Positions 1 to 8,859 of a stretch of 64,000 bases of DNA are shown piece by piece. The stretch spans positions 1 through 64,000 of the forward strand of contig JAEURX010000036.1 in assembly GCA_016788885.1 (NCBI GenBank), read 5' to 3'. The notes below the pieces were generated by a model, which worked only from the letters and a program-made list of their open reading frames with translations, searched no databases and was not told where the DNA came from. Position 1 is the first letter of the stretch. Each line of letters starts with the position of its first letter. Origin of the DNA: Nitrospira sp. Lineage in GTDB: Bacteria > Nitrospirota > Nitrospiria > Nitrospirales > Nitrospiraceae. The position numbers and the translations under genes were made by a program.

Positions 1-111
1 AGGGCCGATGTGTTTGATTACATCGAGCGCTTTTATAATCCGCGACGGCGGCACTCCACGTTAGGATATCTCAGTCCAATGGAGTTCGAACGACAAGCGA
101 CAGAAGCGTAG
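1..111 (+). pseudogene. IS3-family transposase (OrfB), C-terminal end, cut by window start
   Basis: Reading frame 1 is open from the first base to a TAG at 109-111. It translates to the typical end of an IS3-family rve (DDE) integrase-type transposase: the stretch FYNPRRRHSTLGYLSP is a hallmark of this family's C-terminus. Only about 36 residues lie in the window, so whether the full element is intact cannot be judged. The type is set to pseudogene only because the gene is partial here. The element borders the toxin-antitoxin pair that follows, a common setting for mobile or accessory DNA. Confidence 0.85.
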
Positions 112-113
112 AA

Positions 114-140
114 GGGTGTCAACGAAACCGGCAGCAGGCC
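114..140 (+). repeat. Probable right inverted repeat of the IS3-type element
   Basis: Directly after the transposase stop, the sequence TGTCAACGAAACCGGCAGCA and the following GGCCACA resemble the GTGTCnnnnAAACCGG-type terminal repeats of IS3-family members. The left end is outside the window, so the repeat cannot be paired and its exact outer limit is approximate. Confidence 0.5.
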
Positions 141-438
141 ACAGCGACACCTCCAGCAAAGGATCCTTCACCAGCTTTTGCCCACCTAGGAGCACCGTAC
201 CACCATTTCTAAAGCATTAAACTCGTTGGGAATCTGCTGATGCGCCGAGCTCTGATGAGGTCAGGTCTGTCATGGTCACACGTGTATTGGGTGTAGTTGC
301 CAGTGGCAAGCAGGGTCTTCTTGATATGGTTCCCATTGTCGAAGCGAGACCTGATCTCAGATCTGCACATTGACCGTTCCCCACTCCATACGCTAGTCTC
401 ATGACTAGAATTCTGGTCTTTTACCCTGGAGGGCTACC
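141..438. other. Gap between insertion sequence and toxin-antitoxin pair
   Basis: No convincing gene is seen. A 61-codon minus-strand frame at 217-402 has no recognisable domain and no good ribosome site. The stretch probably holds the promoter of the antitoxin gene and possibly debris left of the IS insertion. A GGAGG at 428-432 belongs to the antitoxin gene. Confidence 0.4.
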
Positions 439-735
439 CTGGCAAAAACCCTGTCGTTGTCGGAGGTCAAAACGCGCTTGCCTGAATTGGTGGCTGGCGT
501 GCAAGAGCGCGAAGAGGAAGTCATCGTCACGAAAAATGGGCGGCCGGCTGCCATCTTGATCAATGTCGATGAATATACCCGGCTCAAAGAAACCTTGGAT
601 GTCCTGAGCGATCCCGGACTCATGAGCCAGATTGCCGAGAGCCGGGCCTTTTACAAAACCAAACACCACGGGCTCTCGTTTGAAGACGTATTTGGCGAAC
701 CACTCATGCCCGTTAAAAAGCGGCGTACTGCATGA
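439..735 (+). CDS. Type II antitoxin, Phd/YefM family
   Basis: This 98-residue protein has the Phd/YefM antitoxin pattern: an N-terminal DNA-binding part (SLSEVKTRLPELVAG, then VIVTKNGRPAAILINVDEY) and a less conserved C-terminal tail that would bind the toxin. Such antitoxins neutralise the partner toxin and repress their own operon. The start needs care. No ATG or GTG lies in a sensible place. A CTG at 439 sits six bases after GGAGG (428-432) and gives the family-typical beginning MAKTLSLSEVK, whereas the TTG at 457 has no ribosome site and trims the conserved N-terminus. The stop overlaps the toxin start by four bases, so the pair is translationally coupled. Confidence 0.85.
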   Translation: MAKTLSLSEVKTRLPELVAGVQEREEEVIVTKNGRPAAILINVDEYTRLKETLDVLSDPGLMSQIAESRAFYKTKHHGLSFEDVFGEPLMPVKKRRTA

Positions 736-1025
736 CTCCGTTTACGCCAAGCATTCCCCCGCATATTGCAGCGGTGATCCGGACGCTTCATCCCGATCTT
801 AAACAATCGATCAAGTCAGCCATTCGCGCCATTGCCGCCAATCCCGAATGCTGCGAGCCGCTCCAACGCGAACTGAACGGGTTACGAAAATATCGCGTGC
901 GCCGCTTTCGCATCGTGTATGCCGTTGAGCAAAAAAGACGCGTCATCCGTCTGATGGCCGTCGGCCACCGTCGAACTGTGTATGAAGAACTGACCGACCG
1001 GATTCGACGTGCGGCCCGAGGCTAG
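732..1025 (+). CDS. Type II toxin, RelE/ParE superfamily
   Basis: This 97-residue basic protein matches the RelE/ParE fold: an N-terminal helical hairpin (HPDLKQSIKSAIRAIAANP), then the beta-sheet segment LNGLRKYRVRRFRIVYAVEQ and the C-terminal strand RVIRLMAVGHRRTVYEEL. RelE members cut mRNA on the ribosome and ParE members poison gyrase; the sequence alone does not decide which. The ATG lies inside the antitoxin's last codons (ATGA, 732-735), as expected for a co-transcribed pair. The closest likeness is to RelE-type partners of Phd/YefM antitoxins. Location next to an insertion sequence suggests an acquired module. Confidence 0.85.
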   Translation: MTPFTPSIPPHIAAVIRTLHPDLKQSIKSAIRAIAANPECCEPLQRELNGLRKYRVRRFRIVYAVEQKRRVIRLMAVGHRRTVYEELTDRIRRAARG

Positions 1026-1058
1026 TAACGCTACGCAGGAAGAAGTCGCCAGATCGCA

Positions 1059-2213
1059 CTAGCGAGACTGCAGGGCATCCAGGAAGCTGTCACCCCAGGG
1101 TAACCTCGCCGCTCCCAACGCTTCACCGATCGTCTGAGCGAGATCGGCAGCAGTGCTTCTCGTCCCCAGGTTGACGCCGCGGGCGAGACGCGGACCGGTC
1201 ACCAGGCAGGGCACGTACTCGCGCGAATGCCCGGGATTCGGCCTGGCACAGTCGAATCCGTGATCGCCCGTGATGATGAGCACATCGCCGACCTTGAGAT
1301 GTTCTTGCAGGTCGCGCAACCGCCGATCGACGTGTTGCAGCGTCGACACGGTGTCCTGCAGATCGGGGCTCATGATAGGCAGGTTTGCGTAGATCAAACC
1401 GCGAGGCGCCTTGCTGAACATGCCGATGACTTCGTCCATGACGGCAGGGGTCTGAAACAGAGGCACCGATCTGGTGACGCCGCGCCCGCTGAAGAGATCG
1501 CCGACTTTTCCTACCCCGAACACCAGTTGGCTGGCTTGACTCAAATGATCCAGCAGGGTCAGCCCCGCCGGTTCCACGGCAAAATCCCGGCGACGTTCGG
1601 TGACGGCAAACCGCCCCGGTTGCCCGACAAACGGACAGGCCACCACGCGAACGACCGGCATCGTCGCCTTGAGCCGCCGTCTGGCTTCGCGCGCCAGTCG
1701 ATACAATTCCTCCGGCGGAACGACCTGCTCGTGGGCAGCCAGCATGATGGTCCCCGCCGTATCGATCCACGCGATGGGCATACCGGATTTTTGATGCTCG
1801 GCGCCGAATTCCGCAATCGGCTCCAGATGAACCGTGCGACAATTCCCCAGCGTCTTTTGTCCCAACGCGGCTTCGAGCCCGGAGGCCAATTCACTCGTAA
1901 AGGTCTCAGAGGGACGCGGGCCGTCTTCGATCACATAGCCGGCCAATTCCCAATGTCCGGCCAGCGAGTGTTTGCCCTTCGTCGTAAACCCCAACATGCC
2001 GTAGCAGCCCTCGGGCTGAGCCATGGGGCGGATGCCTTGAAACTGGCCCAGGAGACCGAGGCCGAGTTGTTCGAGATTTGGGAGAGTCAGTCCCTTGGAG
2101 ATCGCGGCCAGCCGCTGCAGCGTATTACAGCCGGCATCGCCATATGATTCAGCATCGGGCAGGGAGCCGATGCCAAACCCATCCAACACTAACAGTACGA
2201 TTCGCGTCATCAT
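1059..2213 (-). CDS. deoB: Phosphopentomutase DeoB
   Basis: DeoB interconverts (deoxy)ribose 1-phosphate and 5-phosphate in nucleoside salvage, in the cytoplasm. The 384-residue product has the usual length. It carries the alkaline-phosphatase-superfamily metal motifs: VLLVLDGFGIGSLPDAESYG at the N-terminus and ITGDHGFDCA near residue 317. Two ATG codons stand in tandem at the start. The deoC gene lies 91 bp upstream on the same strand; DeoC cleaves the deoxyribose 5-phosphate that DeoB makes. No Shine-Dalgarno sequence precedes the start, and a -10-like TATAGT ends six bases before the ATG, so the transcript may be nearly leaderless. Confidence 0.95.
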   Translation of the reverse strand: MMTRIVLLVLDGFGIGSLPDAESYGDAGCNTLQRLAAISKGLTLPNLEQLGLGLLGQFQGIRPMAQPEGCYGMLGFTTKGKHSLAGHWELAGYVIEDGPRPSETFTSELASGLEAALGQKTLGNCRTVHLEPIAEFGAEHQKSGMPIAWIDTAGTIMLAAHEQVVPPEELYRLAREARRRLKATMPVVRVVACPFVGQPGRFAVTERRRDFAVEPAGLTLLDHLSQASQLVFGVGKVGDLFSGRGVTRSVPLFQTPAVMDEVIGMFSKAPRGLIYANLPIMSPDLQDTVSTLQHVDRRLRDLQEHLKVGDVLIITGDHGFDCARPNPGHSREYVPCLVTGPRLARGVNLGTRSTAADLAQTIGEALGAARLPWGDSFLDALQSR

Positions 2214-2219
2214 CGAGGC

Positions 2220-2247
2220 ACTATATCAAATCCGGCGGAACGAGCAA
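2220..2247 (-). promoter_or_regulatory. Possible promoter of deoB with almost no 5' leader
   Basis: On the minus strand TTGCTC (2242-2247), a 16-bp spacer and TATAGT (2220-2225) stand right before the deoB ATG at 2213. The -10 box is good (5 of 6 to TATAAT); the -35 is weak (3 of 6). The expected transcription start coincides with the start codon. Confidence 0.4.
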
Positions 2248-2304
2248 GCCAATCTCACCGTCCGGCATGGCCCGGTTTCTTGACTGCACACAGCGCGCTG
2301 CGGC

Positions 2305-2994
2305 TCATCGATTGCCGGACTGTTCCGCCCGCCATTCGGCCAGGATCTTCAGACTTGCGCTCGTGCCGATGCGATCTGCTCCCGCTTCCAGCAACGCCCT
2401 GGTCGACTTCCAGTCTCGAATGCCGCCCGATGCCTTGACCTTTGCCCTCCCCGCCACGGCCTCTTTCATCAGCCGCACATCCTCCACCGTGGCGCCGGCC
2501 TGATTGAATCCCGTCGAGGTCTTCACATAGTCCATGCCCGCCTCGACGGCCAGACGACATGCTGTCAGTTTCTCTTCGCGGGTGAGCAAGCAGGTTTCCA
2601 GAATGACCTTATGGTTGACGCCCGGCGTGGCTCGCACGACCGCCGCCATATCCTGCCGCACGAAATCATAGTCGCCGGATTTCAGGCGGCTGATGTTGAT
2701 GACCATGTCCAGCACTCGCGCGCCATGCGCCACCGCCTCGATTGCCTCCGTGACCTTCGCATGGGTCGAATGCCCGCCGAGCGGAAATCCGATCGGAATG
2801 CCGACCTGCACCGCCGTGCCGGCGACAGCCGCGACTGCCTCATCGACATAACAGGGCGGCACAAAGATCACGACAAACCCTTGCTCCTTCGCCTCGGCAC
2901 AAAGCCGCAATACGTCGGCCTTGGTCGCCTCCGGCCGCAACACGGTGTGATCCAGCAGGCCAGGCAAATTCTCGTTCCACGACACAAGTCCCAT
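2305..2994 (-). CDS. deoC: Deoxyribose-phosphate aldolase DeoC
   Basis: DeoC splits 2-deoxyribose 5-phosphate into glyceraldehyde 3-phosphate and acetaldehyde, forming a Schiff base on lysine. The 229-residue protein shows the family landmarks: LLDHTVLRPEAT near the N-terminus, the catalytic segment DYVKTSTGF with the Schiff-base lysine, and KASGGIRDW with the second lysine. The start is supported by AAAGGAAGAGGG upstream. With deoB downstream on the same strand it makes a small deoxynucleoside salvage group. Confidence 0.95.
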   Translation of the reverse strand: MGLVSWNENLPGLLDHTVLRPEATKADVLRLCAEAKEQGFVVIFVPPCYVDEAVAAVAGTAVQVGIPIGFPLGGHSTHAKVTEAIEAVAHGARVLDMVINISRLKSGDYDFVRQDMAAVVRATPGVNHKVILETCLLTREEKLTACRLAVEAGMDYVKTSTGFNQAGATVEDVRLMKEAVAGRAKVKASGGIRDWKSTRALLEAGADRIGTSASLKILAEWRAEQSGNR

Positions 2995-3078
2995 ATCCCT
3001 CTTCCTTTCAGATGGTGAATCTCGATGGTGCGAATGGTGTAGTGAGGCGATGCGTCGTGCCGAAGCAGATGCGAAAGA

Positions 3079-4128
3079 TCACGCGCCGTGGGTGACAAGG
3101 CTGCCTCGCGCGCGCTTACGGAACGGCTGCTTCTGATATTTTTCCACGGCTTGATTGTGTTCGGCCAGCGTGGAGGAGAACTGATGGGTTCCATCGTTGC
3201 GCGACACGAAGTACAGATAGGACGCCTGCGCCGGGAACAAGGCCGCACGGAGCGAATGGGCTCCGGGGCTGGCAATCGGTCCCGGCGGCAGTCCCTGCAC
3301 GCGATACGTGTTGTAAGGGCTCATGACGGATAAATCGCGTTTGTGAATGTTGCCGTCAAACGCCGGGAGCCCGTAGATGACCGTCGGATCGCTTTGTAAG
3401 GGGATCTTCTTTCGCAGCCGATTGTGAAACACCGCCGCGATCAATTCGCGCTCTTCCTTGGAGCCGGTTTCCTTCTCAATCACCGACGCCAGCGTTAACA
3501 CTTGGTGCAGAGACAACTTCATGCGCACCGCTTGTTCCTGCAGGTCGGCGCTCCACACCCGATGCAGGCCGTCGACCATCGCTTTGATGACATCACGGGC
3601 TTTGGCCTGGCGAGGAAAGGAATAGGTCTCCGGAAATAAATACCCTTCCAGTGAATCGGCCTCAATTCCAAGCGTCGTGATGAATGGGCGATCACGGACC
3701 AGCTTCGAGAATTCCTTGACATCGGTCACCTGCTGTCCCGCCAGTACCTCGGCGATTTGCACCAGGTTGTACCCTTCAGGGATTGTGACCGGATGCAACA
3801 CGACTCGCCCAGCCCGCAGCTTCTCCAAGATGGCTTGCGACGCCATACTCCCGTCTAACTCGTATTCACCCGGGCGAATTTTTCGATCGACATCCCGGCT
3901 TTTGCCGAGCAGGAGAAATGCCCAGCGGCTGCGAATCAGTTGCTCGCTTTTTAAAATCGCCGCGACCTGTTGAAACGTACTGCCGTCGGGAATGACGACG
4001 ATTTTCGAGGGAGGTTTAGGAAGCCCGCTGACGACGGGACTTTGAGCCCAGCGTAGCGTGAGAAACCCCGAGATGGTCAGGAGTATCATCGCCGCCAGCA
4101 CCAGTCCTGCAATCAATCTCTTCTGCAT
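3079..4128 (-). CDS. mltG: Endolytic murein transglycosylase MltG
   Basis: MltG (YceG-like) is an inner-membrane enzyme that cuts nascent peptidoglycan strands and helps end glycan synthesis. The 349-residue product begins with a single membrane helix (LIAGLVLAAMILLTISGFL), followed by a LysM-like segment and the catalytic domain. The motif LASVIEKETGSKEER holds the catalytic glutamate. Conserved NPYNTYRVQGLPPGPI-like residues are visible near residue 280 (here SPYNTYRVQGLPPGPI). I chose the ATG at 4128; a TTG at 4149 would add seven residues. The gene overlaps the end of ruvX by 113 bp in another frame. Confidence 0.93.
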   Translation of the reverse strand: MQKRLIAGLVLAAMILLTISGFLTLRWAQSPVVSGLPKPPSKIVVIPDGSTFQQVAAILKSEQLIRSRWAFLLLGKSRDVDRKIRPGEYELDGSMASQAILEKLRAGRVVLHPVTIPEGYNLVQIAEVLAGQQVTDVKEFSKLVRDRPFITTLGIEADSLEGYLFPETYSFPRQAKARDVIKAMVDGLHRVWSADLQEQAVRMKLSLHQVLTLASVIEKETGSKEERELIAAVFHNRLRKKIPLQSDPTVIYGLPAFDGNIHKRDLSVMSPYNTYRVQGLPPGPIASPGAHSLRAALFPAQASYLYFVSRNDGTHQFSSTLAEHNQAVEKYQKQPFRKRARGSLVTHGA

Positions 4129-4627
4129 TCTCGACTCGTGGTTCGTCAAAAGACCAGCGATCGTCGTCCTCGGATTGGTTCAGGGCCTGCTCCTGGCCGG
4201 ACGACGGCTTCTCTAAGCTCGCAAGGTAACTCTGAAGCAGAATGGCGGCGGCGATTCGATCGACGATGCCTTTCCGCTTCCGTCGCCCGACATCAGCGGC
4301 GATCAATAGGTCCTCCGCCGCGCAGGTCGTCATCCGTTCGTCCCAGGTCACCACGGGGACCGACAAGGCCGGTTCGAGCAACTGGATGAATTCCTCGACC
4401 ACCTTGGCAGCGGGACCGCTCTCCCCGTCCAACCGGAGCGGCAGGCCGACGAGCACCTTGCCGACCTCGTGTTCGCGCACTAACTCCTGGATATGCCGGA
4501 TGTCGGCCTCGGGATTGCGCCGGTAAAACGTCTCCAACGGCTGGGCGGTCCACCCGAGCTCATCGCTCAAGGCAAAGCCGATCCGTTTGGAGCCGTGATC
4601 GATCGCAAGAATCCGCTGGCCCTTCAT
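4016..4627 (-). CDS. ruvX: RuvX/YqgF-type Holliday junction resolvase-like nuclease
   Basis: RuvX (YqgF) is an RNase H-fold nuclease, proposed as an alternative Holliday junction resolvase and as a pre-16S rRNA maturation factor. The N-terminus shows ILAIDHGSKRIGFALSD with the catalytic aspartate, then VGLPLRLDGESGPAA, VPVVTWDERMTT and DRIAAAILLQSYL. The start at 4627 follows the alaS stop by four bases; an upstream ATG at 4663 lies within alaS and is less likely. The family core ends near residue 140, but this frame stays open to 203 residues. The extra C-terminal part comes from reading into mltG and is low in conserved features. Confidence 0.9.
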   Translation of the reverse strand: MKGQRILAIDHGSKRIGFALSDELGWTAQPLETFYRRNPEADIRHIQELVREHEVGKVLVGLPLRLDGESGPAAKVVEEFIQLLEPALSVPVVTWDERMTTCAAEDLLIAADVGRRKRKGIVDRIAAAILLQSYLASLEKPSSGQEQALNQSEDDDRWSFDEPRVENAEEIDCRTGAGGDDTPDHLGVSHATLGSKSRRQRAS

Positions 4628-4631
4628 CAGT

Positions 4632-7262
4632 CTACCCTTCCAAGGCCTTTTGGACCAACCCAAAAACTTTTTCCAGCGCCGGATTCAGCCCGTCGGGATT
4701 TTTTCCGCCGGCCTGTGCCATCTCTGGACGCCCACCTCCGGTGCCGCCGACTTCGATCGCCATCTCCTTGATCAATTCACCTGCCTTCAAGCGCCCCACC
4801 AGATCCTTGGTCACCACCACGAGCAACGACACCTTACCGTCGTTGGCCGCACCGAGCGCCACGACGCCGCTCCGGAGTTTGTCACGCAGTTGATCGGCAA
4901 GTGCCCGCATGCCGTTCACGTCGAGGCCGTCCGTGCGTTGCGCGTGAACATTCACGCCGTTGATCTCGCGAGCCTGGGCCTGGGTCGACGACGTGCTCGC
5001 CATCTTGAGCTTCACGTCCGCCAGTTCCCGCTCCTTATCCTTCAACTGCTCGCTTAACTTCCGGGTGCGGGCCACGACTTCAGCCGGAGCGACTTTCAGG
5101 AGATCGGAGAGCTCCCGCACGTCCGCCTCCAGCCGCTTCAAGGAATCCAACGCTCCGCTGCCGGTCAAACATTCGATCCGGCGCACTCCCGCCGCCACTC
5201 CGGATTCAGACACGATCCGGAACAATCCGATTTCGCCCGTGCGCCGGCAATGGGTGCCGCCGCACAATTCCTTGCTGAAGGTGTCGATCTGCACCACCCG
5301 TACCTGGTCGCCATACTTGTCGCCGAAAAAGGCCAACGCTCCGCCGGCCACGGCATCCTGCACCCCCATCACGGCCGTTTGCACCGGTTGATCCTGGCGG
5401 ACCTGCTCATTGACGATCGCTTCGATCTCGTCGATGTCACGAGACGACATGGGCCGGAAGTGGGCAAAGTCGAACCGCAGGCGATTCGGCGCTACCAACG
5501 AGCCGTACTGTTTGACGTGCGGCCCCAGCAGATCACGTAACGCGGCATGCACTAGATGGGTGGCGGTATGGTTACGCGCGGCATCCTGCCTCGTGCGAGA
5601 ATTCACCGAAAGCTGCAACCGCTCGCCCGCACGAATGGAACCCGACGTCACCACGCCCTTATGCACGATCAATGTCGGCACCGGCCTGGTGGTTTCACGA
5701 ATCTCCACGCGACCATCGGTACCGGTCAACACGCCCTGATCGCCGGCCTGCCCGCCGCCTTCCGCATAAAATGGCGTGACATCGAGCACGAGTTCGATTT
5801 CATCGCCCTCTCGGGCTTCCTTGATCAGGCGATCACCCTGAAGAAGCGCCTGCACCACGCCTTCGGAATCCAACCGTTCATACCCGACAAAGGCTGTGGT
5901 TCCGACACGAGTCGCCACGTCGCTGAGGACCGGCCTCGCCGTTTCATGCTCGAAGCCTCCCGTTTTTCTGGCGCGTGTCCGCTGCTCTTCGATGGCGGCT
6001 TCAAAGCCGGTTTCGTCGAGGGTGATCCCTTGCTCACGGCAGGCTTCCGCAATGAGGTCCATCGGGAACCCGTACGTGTCGTACAATTTGAAAATCTCCG
6101 TCCCCTGCAGCACCTGCTGCCCCGACGCTTTCACCTTCGAGATCATGTCGTTCAGGATCGGTAATCCTTGATCGAGTGTGGCGATAAAGCGCTCCTCTTC
6201 GCCGCGCGTGGCTTCTGCCACCGTACCGGCCGCGTGCCGCAACTCGTGATAGGCCTCGCCCATCTGATCCACGACCGTCGCTGTCAGCTCATGCAGGAAT
6301 GGCTCGGTGATGCCCAGCAACCGACCGTGACGGGCCGCGCGCCGAAGAATTCGCCGGAGCACGTAACCCCGCCCTTCATTCGAGGGCAACACACCATCGG
6401 CCATCAGGAAGGTAATCGCCCGGAGGTGATCGGCAATCACACGCATGGAACGATCCGCCTGCTCCGCTGCTCCGTATTCAGCCCCGGCGCGACGTCCGAT
6501 CGCCGCCAACAATGGTGTGAACAAATCGCTGTCGTAATTGCTGAGCCGGCCCTGGGCCACCGCCGTGAGACGTTCGAGTCCCATGCCGGTATCGATGCTC
6601 GGCTTCGGGAGCGGATTGAGCGTGCCTGCGCTGTCGCGGTTGAACTGCATGAACACCAGGTTCCAGATCTCAATGACCCGGTCCCCTTCACCGTTCGGCG
6701 TGTCGTCGCCGGGGACCGATGGTCCCTGGTCGAAGTGCAGTTCCGAGCAAGGCCCGCAGGGGCCCGTGTCGGCCATCTGCCAGAAGTTGTCCTTCTCGCC
6801 ACAACGCACGATGCGGCTCGGGGAGACGCCGATCTTCCGCCACAAACGATCGGCTTCATCGTCTTCGCGGAAGATCGTGATCCACATCCGGTCTTTCGAA
6901 AGTCCGACCACCGACGTGAGGAACTCCCAGCCGAATCGGATGGCCTCCTCCTTGAAGTAATCGCCGAAGGAAAAGTTCCCCAGCATTTCGAAGAAGGTGT
7001 GATGGCGTCTGGTGTAGCCGACATTTTCGAGGTCGTTGTGCTTTCCACCGGCACGCAGACACTTCTGCACGCTCACGGCTCGCTGATAGGCGCGCGTTTC
7101 TTCACCCAGAAACACCCGCTTGAATTGATTCATCCCGGCGTTGGTAAACAGTAGCGTCGGGTCGGCCTGGGGAATCAAGGGCGCGCTCGGCACCGCCCGA
7201 TGGCCCTGCTGTTCAAAATACTGGATGAAGGCCCGCCGCAGATCATTTACAGGTTGGCTCAT
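4632..7262 (-). CDS. alaS: Alanyl-tRNA synthetase
   Basis: AlaRS charges tRNA-Ala and edits mischarged Ser or Gly. The 876-residue length is standard. In order: class II catalytic core (residues 1-250, with FTNAGMNQFK and the TRRHHTFFEMLGNFSFGDYF region), tRNA-recognition helices, editing domain with the zinc-type motif HTATHLVHAALR (near 570) and the CGGTHCRRTGEIG cysteine/histidine site (near 670), and a C-terminal domain rich in helix (720-780) ending in GGTGGGRPEMAQAGG, the conserved tail motif. Its ATG overlaps the recX stop by four bases, and ruvX and mltG follow downstream, forming a recA-recX-alaS-ruvX-mltG string. Confidence 0.97.
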   Translation of the reverse strand: MSQPVNDLRRAFIQYFEQQGHRAVPSAPLIPQADPTLLFTNAGMNQFKRVFLGEETRAYQRAVSVQKCLRAGGKHNDLENVGYTRRHHTFFEMLGNFSFGDYFKEEAIRFGWEFLTSVVGLSKDRMWITIFREDDEADRLWRKIGVSPSRIVRCGEKDNFWQMADTGPCGPCSELHFDQGPSVPGDDTPNGEGDRVIEIWNLVFMQFNRDSAGTLNPLPKPSIDTGMGLERLTAVAQGRLSNYDSDLFTPLLAAIGRRAGAEYGAAEQADRSMRVIADHLRAITFLMADGVLPSNEGRGYVLRRILRRAARHGRLLGITEPFLHELTATVVDQMGEAYHELRHAAGTVAEATRGEEERFIATLDQGLPILNDMISKVKASGQQVLQGTEIFKLYDTYGFPMDLIAEACREQGITLDETGFEAAIEEQRTRARKTGGFEHETARPVLSDVATRVGTTAFVGYERLDSEGVVQALLQGDRLIKEAREGDEIELVLDVTPFYAEGGGQAGDQGVLTGTDGRVEIRETTRPVPTLIVHKGVVTSGSIRAGERLQLSVNSRTRQDAARNHTATHLVHAALRDLLGPHVKQYGSLVAPNRLRFDFAHFRPMSSRDIDEIEAIVNEQVRQDQPVQTAVMGVQDAVAGGALAFFGDKYGDQVRVVQIDTFSKELCGGTHCRRTGEIGLFRIVSESGVAAGVRRIECLTGSGALDSLKRLEADVRELSDLLKVAPAEVVARTRKLSEQLKDKERELADVKLKMASTSSTQAQAREINGVNVHAQRTDGLDVNGMRALADQLRDKLRSGVVALGAANDGKVSLLVVVTKDLVGRLKAGELIKEMAIEVGGTGGGRPEMAQAGGKNPDGLNPALEKVFGLVQKALEG

Positions 7263-7747
7263 AACTCGTCTAACCCCGTCTCCCAGTCGACTTGCGTGAC
7301 TTGCTGAATGGTGTCGTCATCAAACCCACGTTGCCGCAACAATCTCACCCATTGTAGAGGGCGTGTACTCGCCGCACGCCCTTCCAGCGCCCGGCAGGCC
7401 AATTCCTGCTCGGAAATCGACCGGAAGGCACTCTGTAAGGCCCGCTCCGCCACCGGTTCTTCGAAGCCTCGACCGAGGAGTTCCAACTTCAACCGCTCAC
7501 GCCCCATCGGACGTCGCAAGAGCCTGGCTTCTGCCCAGCGCGTGGCAAAGGCCTGGTCATTGAGATAGCCACGGCGCTCCAGCTCGCGTACAACCTCGCG
7601 CCTCTGCGCCGGGCCTGCCCCTTTTCCCTCAAGGTATTGATCAACCTGCGATGCGGTCCTTTCGGCACGGGCAAGATACCGGATCGCCATGGTCAGGAAA
7701 TCCGGCTGCGACTCCCCATGTCGTCGTTCACCGCGGCCGGCCGGCAT
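7259..7747 (-). CDS. recX: Recombination regulator RecX
   Basis: RecX binds RecA filaments and modulates recombination. The 162-residue product has the three-helix tandem repeats of the family: YLARAERTASQVDQYL, RELERRGYLNDQAFATRW, RLKLELLGRGFEEPVAE and LLRQRGFDDDTIQQV. It begins eight bases after the recA stop, with AGGGA as ribosome site, and ends overlapping alaS. The RecA-RecX pairing is classic. A shorter start at 7690 (MAIRYLARAERT) is possible. Confidence 0.93.
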   Translation of the reverse strand: MPAGRGERRHGESQPDFLTMAIRYLARAERTASQVDQYLEGKGAGPAQRREVVRELERRGYLNDQAFATRWAEARLLRRPMGRERLKLELLGRGFEEPVAERALQSAFRSISEQELACRALEGRAASTRPLQWVRLLRQRGFDDDTIQQVTQVDWETGLDEL

Positions 7748-7755
7748 ACCGATCC

Positions 7756-8859
7756 CTATGTCGTCGCTCTCGCACTCTGGCCGCGCTTGTCGTCCTGGCG
7801 GCTCTCAATCTTTCGCTCAGGCTTCTCGTCCTTGGCATCAACCTTCTTGTCGGCCCCCCGCAGTGGCAGCCCGGCGAGTTCGCGCACTTTTCCTTCGATT
7901 TCCTTGGCAATGGCTGGGTTGGTCTTCAGAAAATCGCGCACGGCTTCGCGCCCCTGTCCCAACCGTTCCCCTTTATAGGAGTACCAGGCGCCGGCCTTTT
8001 CCACCACGCGCTTCTCCACTCCCATATCGACGATCTCGCCCGACTTGGAAATCCCCTCGGAAAACATGATGTCGAATTCCGCCTGCCGGAACGGCGGGGC
8101 CATTTTATTCTTGACCACCTTCACCCGCACACGGCTCCCGGTGACATCCTGTCCATCCTTGATCGACTCGATACGGCGAATATCCAGCCGCACAGACGAA
8201 TAGAACTTCAACGCGTTGCCGCCCGTTGTGGTTTCCGGATTGCCGAACATCACGCCGATTTTCATGCGGATTTGATTGATGAAGATCAGGGTCGTCTGGG
8301 ACTTCGCGATCGCCGCCGTCAATTTGCGCAACGCCTGCGACATCAACCGCGCCTGCAAGCCCATGTGGGCATCACCCATCTCGCCTTCGATTTCAGCCCT
8401 GGGTACCAACGCCGCTACGGAGTCGACGACGATGACATCGATCGCCCCGCTGCGCACGAGGGTTTCCGCAATTTCGAGGGCCTGCTCGCCGGTATCCGGT
8501 TGAGACACGAGCAAGTCGTCGGTATGCACACCCAACTTCTTGGCATAGGTTAAATCCAGCGCATGTTCGGCATCGATGAAGGCGGCGACCCCGCCGGCCT
8601 TCTGCGCCTCGGCGATCGCATGCAAGGTGAGGGTTGTTTTCCCGGACGACTCCGGACCAAAAATTTCGACAACCCGTCCGCGCGGGAATCCGCCCACGCC
8701 GAGCGCAATATCCAATCCCAGGGAACCGCTCGAAATCGCCGGCACGTCCGCCGGTCGACCCTCGGTTCCCAACTTCATCACCGCGCCCTTGCCGTATTGT
8801 TTTTCAATCTGAGCCAGGGCCAGGTCCAACGCGCGCTTCTTCTCGTCTTTTTCACTCAT
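7756..8859 (-). CDS. recA: Recombinase RecA
   Basis: RecA catalyses homologous strand exchange and, in many bacteria, stimulates LexA self-cleavage. The 367-residue protein contains the Walker A motif [19 protein letters not shown], the Walker B region [17 protein letters not shown] (here [18 protein letters not shown]) and the L2 loop around [16 protein letters not shown]. The C-terminal 35 residues are charged and variable. The frame is open upstream to 9060, but the ATG at 8859 follows a strong GGAGGAG and gives the standard [20 protein letters not shown] start. No LexA box that I can recognise with confidence is present upstream. Confidence 0.98.
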   Translation of the reverse strand: MSEKDEKKRALDLALAQIEKQYGKGAVMKLGTEGRPADVPAISSGSLGLDIALGVGGFPRGRVVEIFGPESSGKTTLTLHAIAEAQKAGGVAAFIDAEHALDLTYAKKLGVHTDDLLVSQPDTGEQALEIAETLVRSGAIDVIVVDSVAALVPRAEIEGEMGDAHMGLQARLMSQALRKLTAAIAKSQTTLIFINQIRMKIGVMFGNPETTTGGNALKFYSSVRLDIRRIESIKDGQDVTGSRVRVKVVKNKMAPPFRQAEFDIMFSEGISKSGEIVDMGVEKRVVEKAGAWYSYKGERLGQGREAVRDFLKTNPAIAKEIEGKVRELAGLPLRGADKKVDAKDEKPERKIESRQDDKRGQSARATT

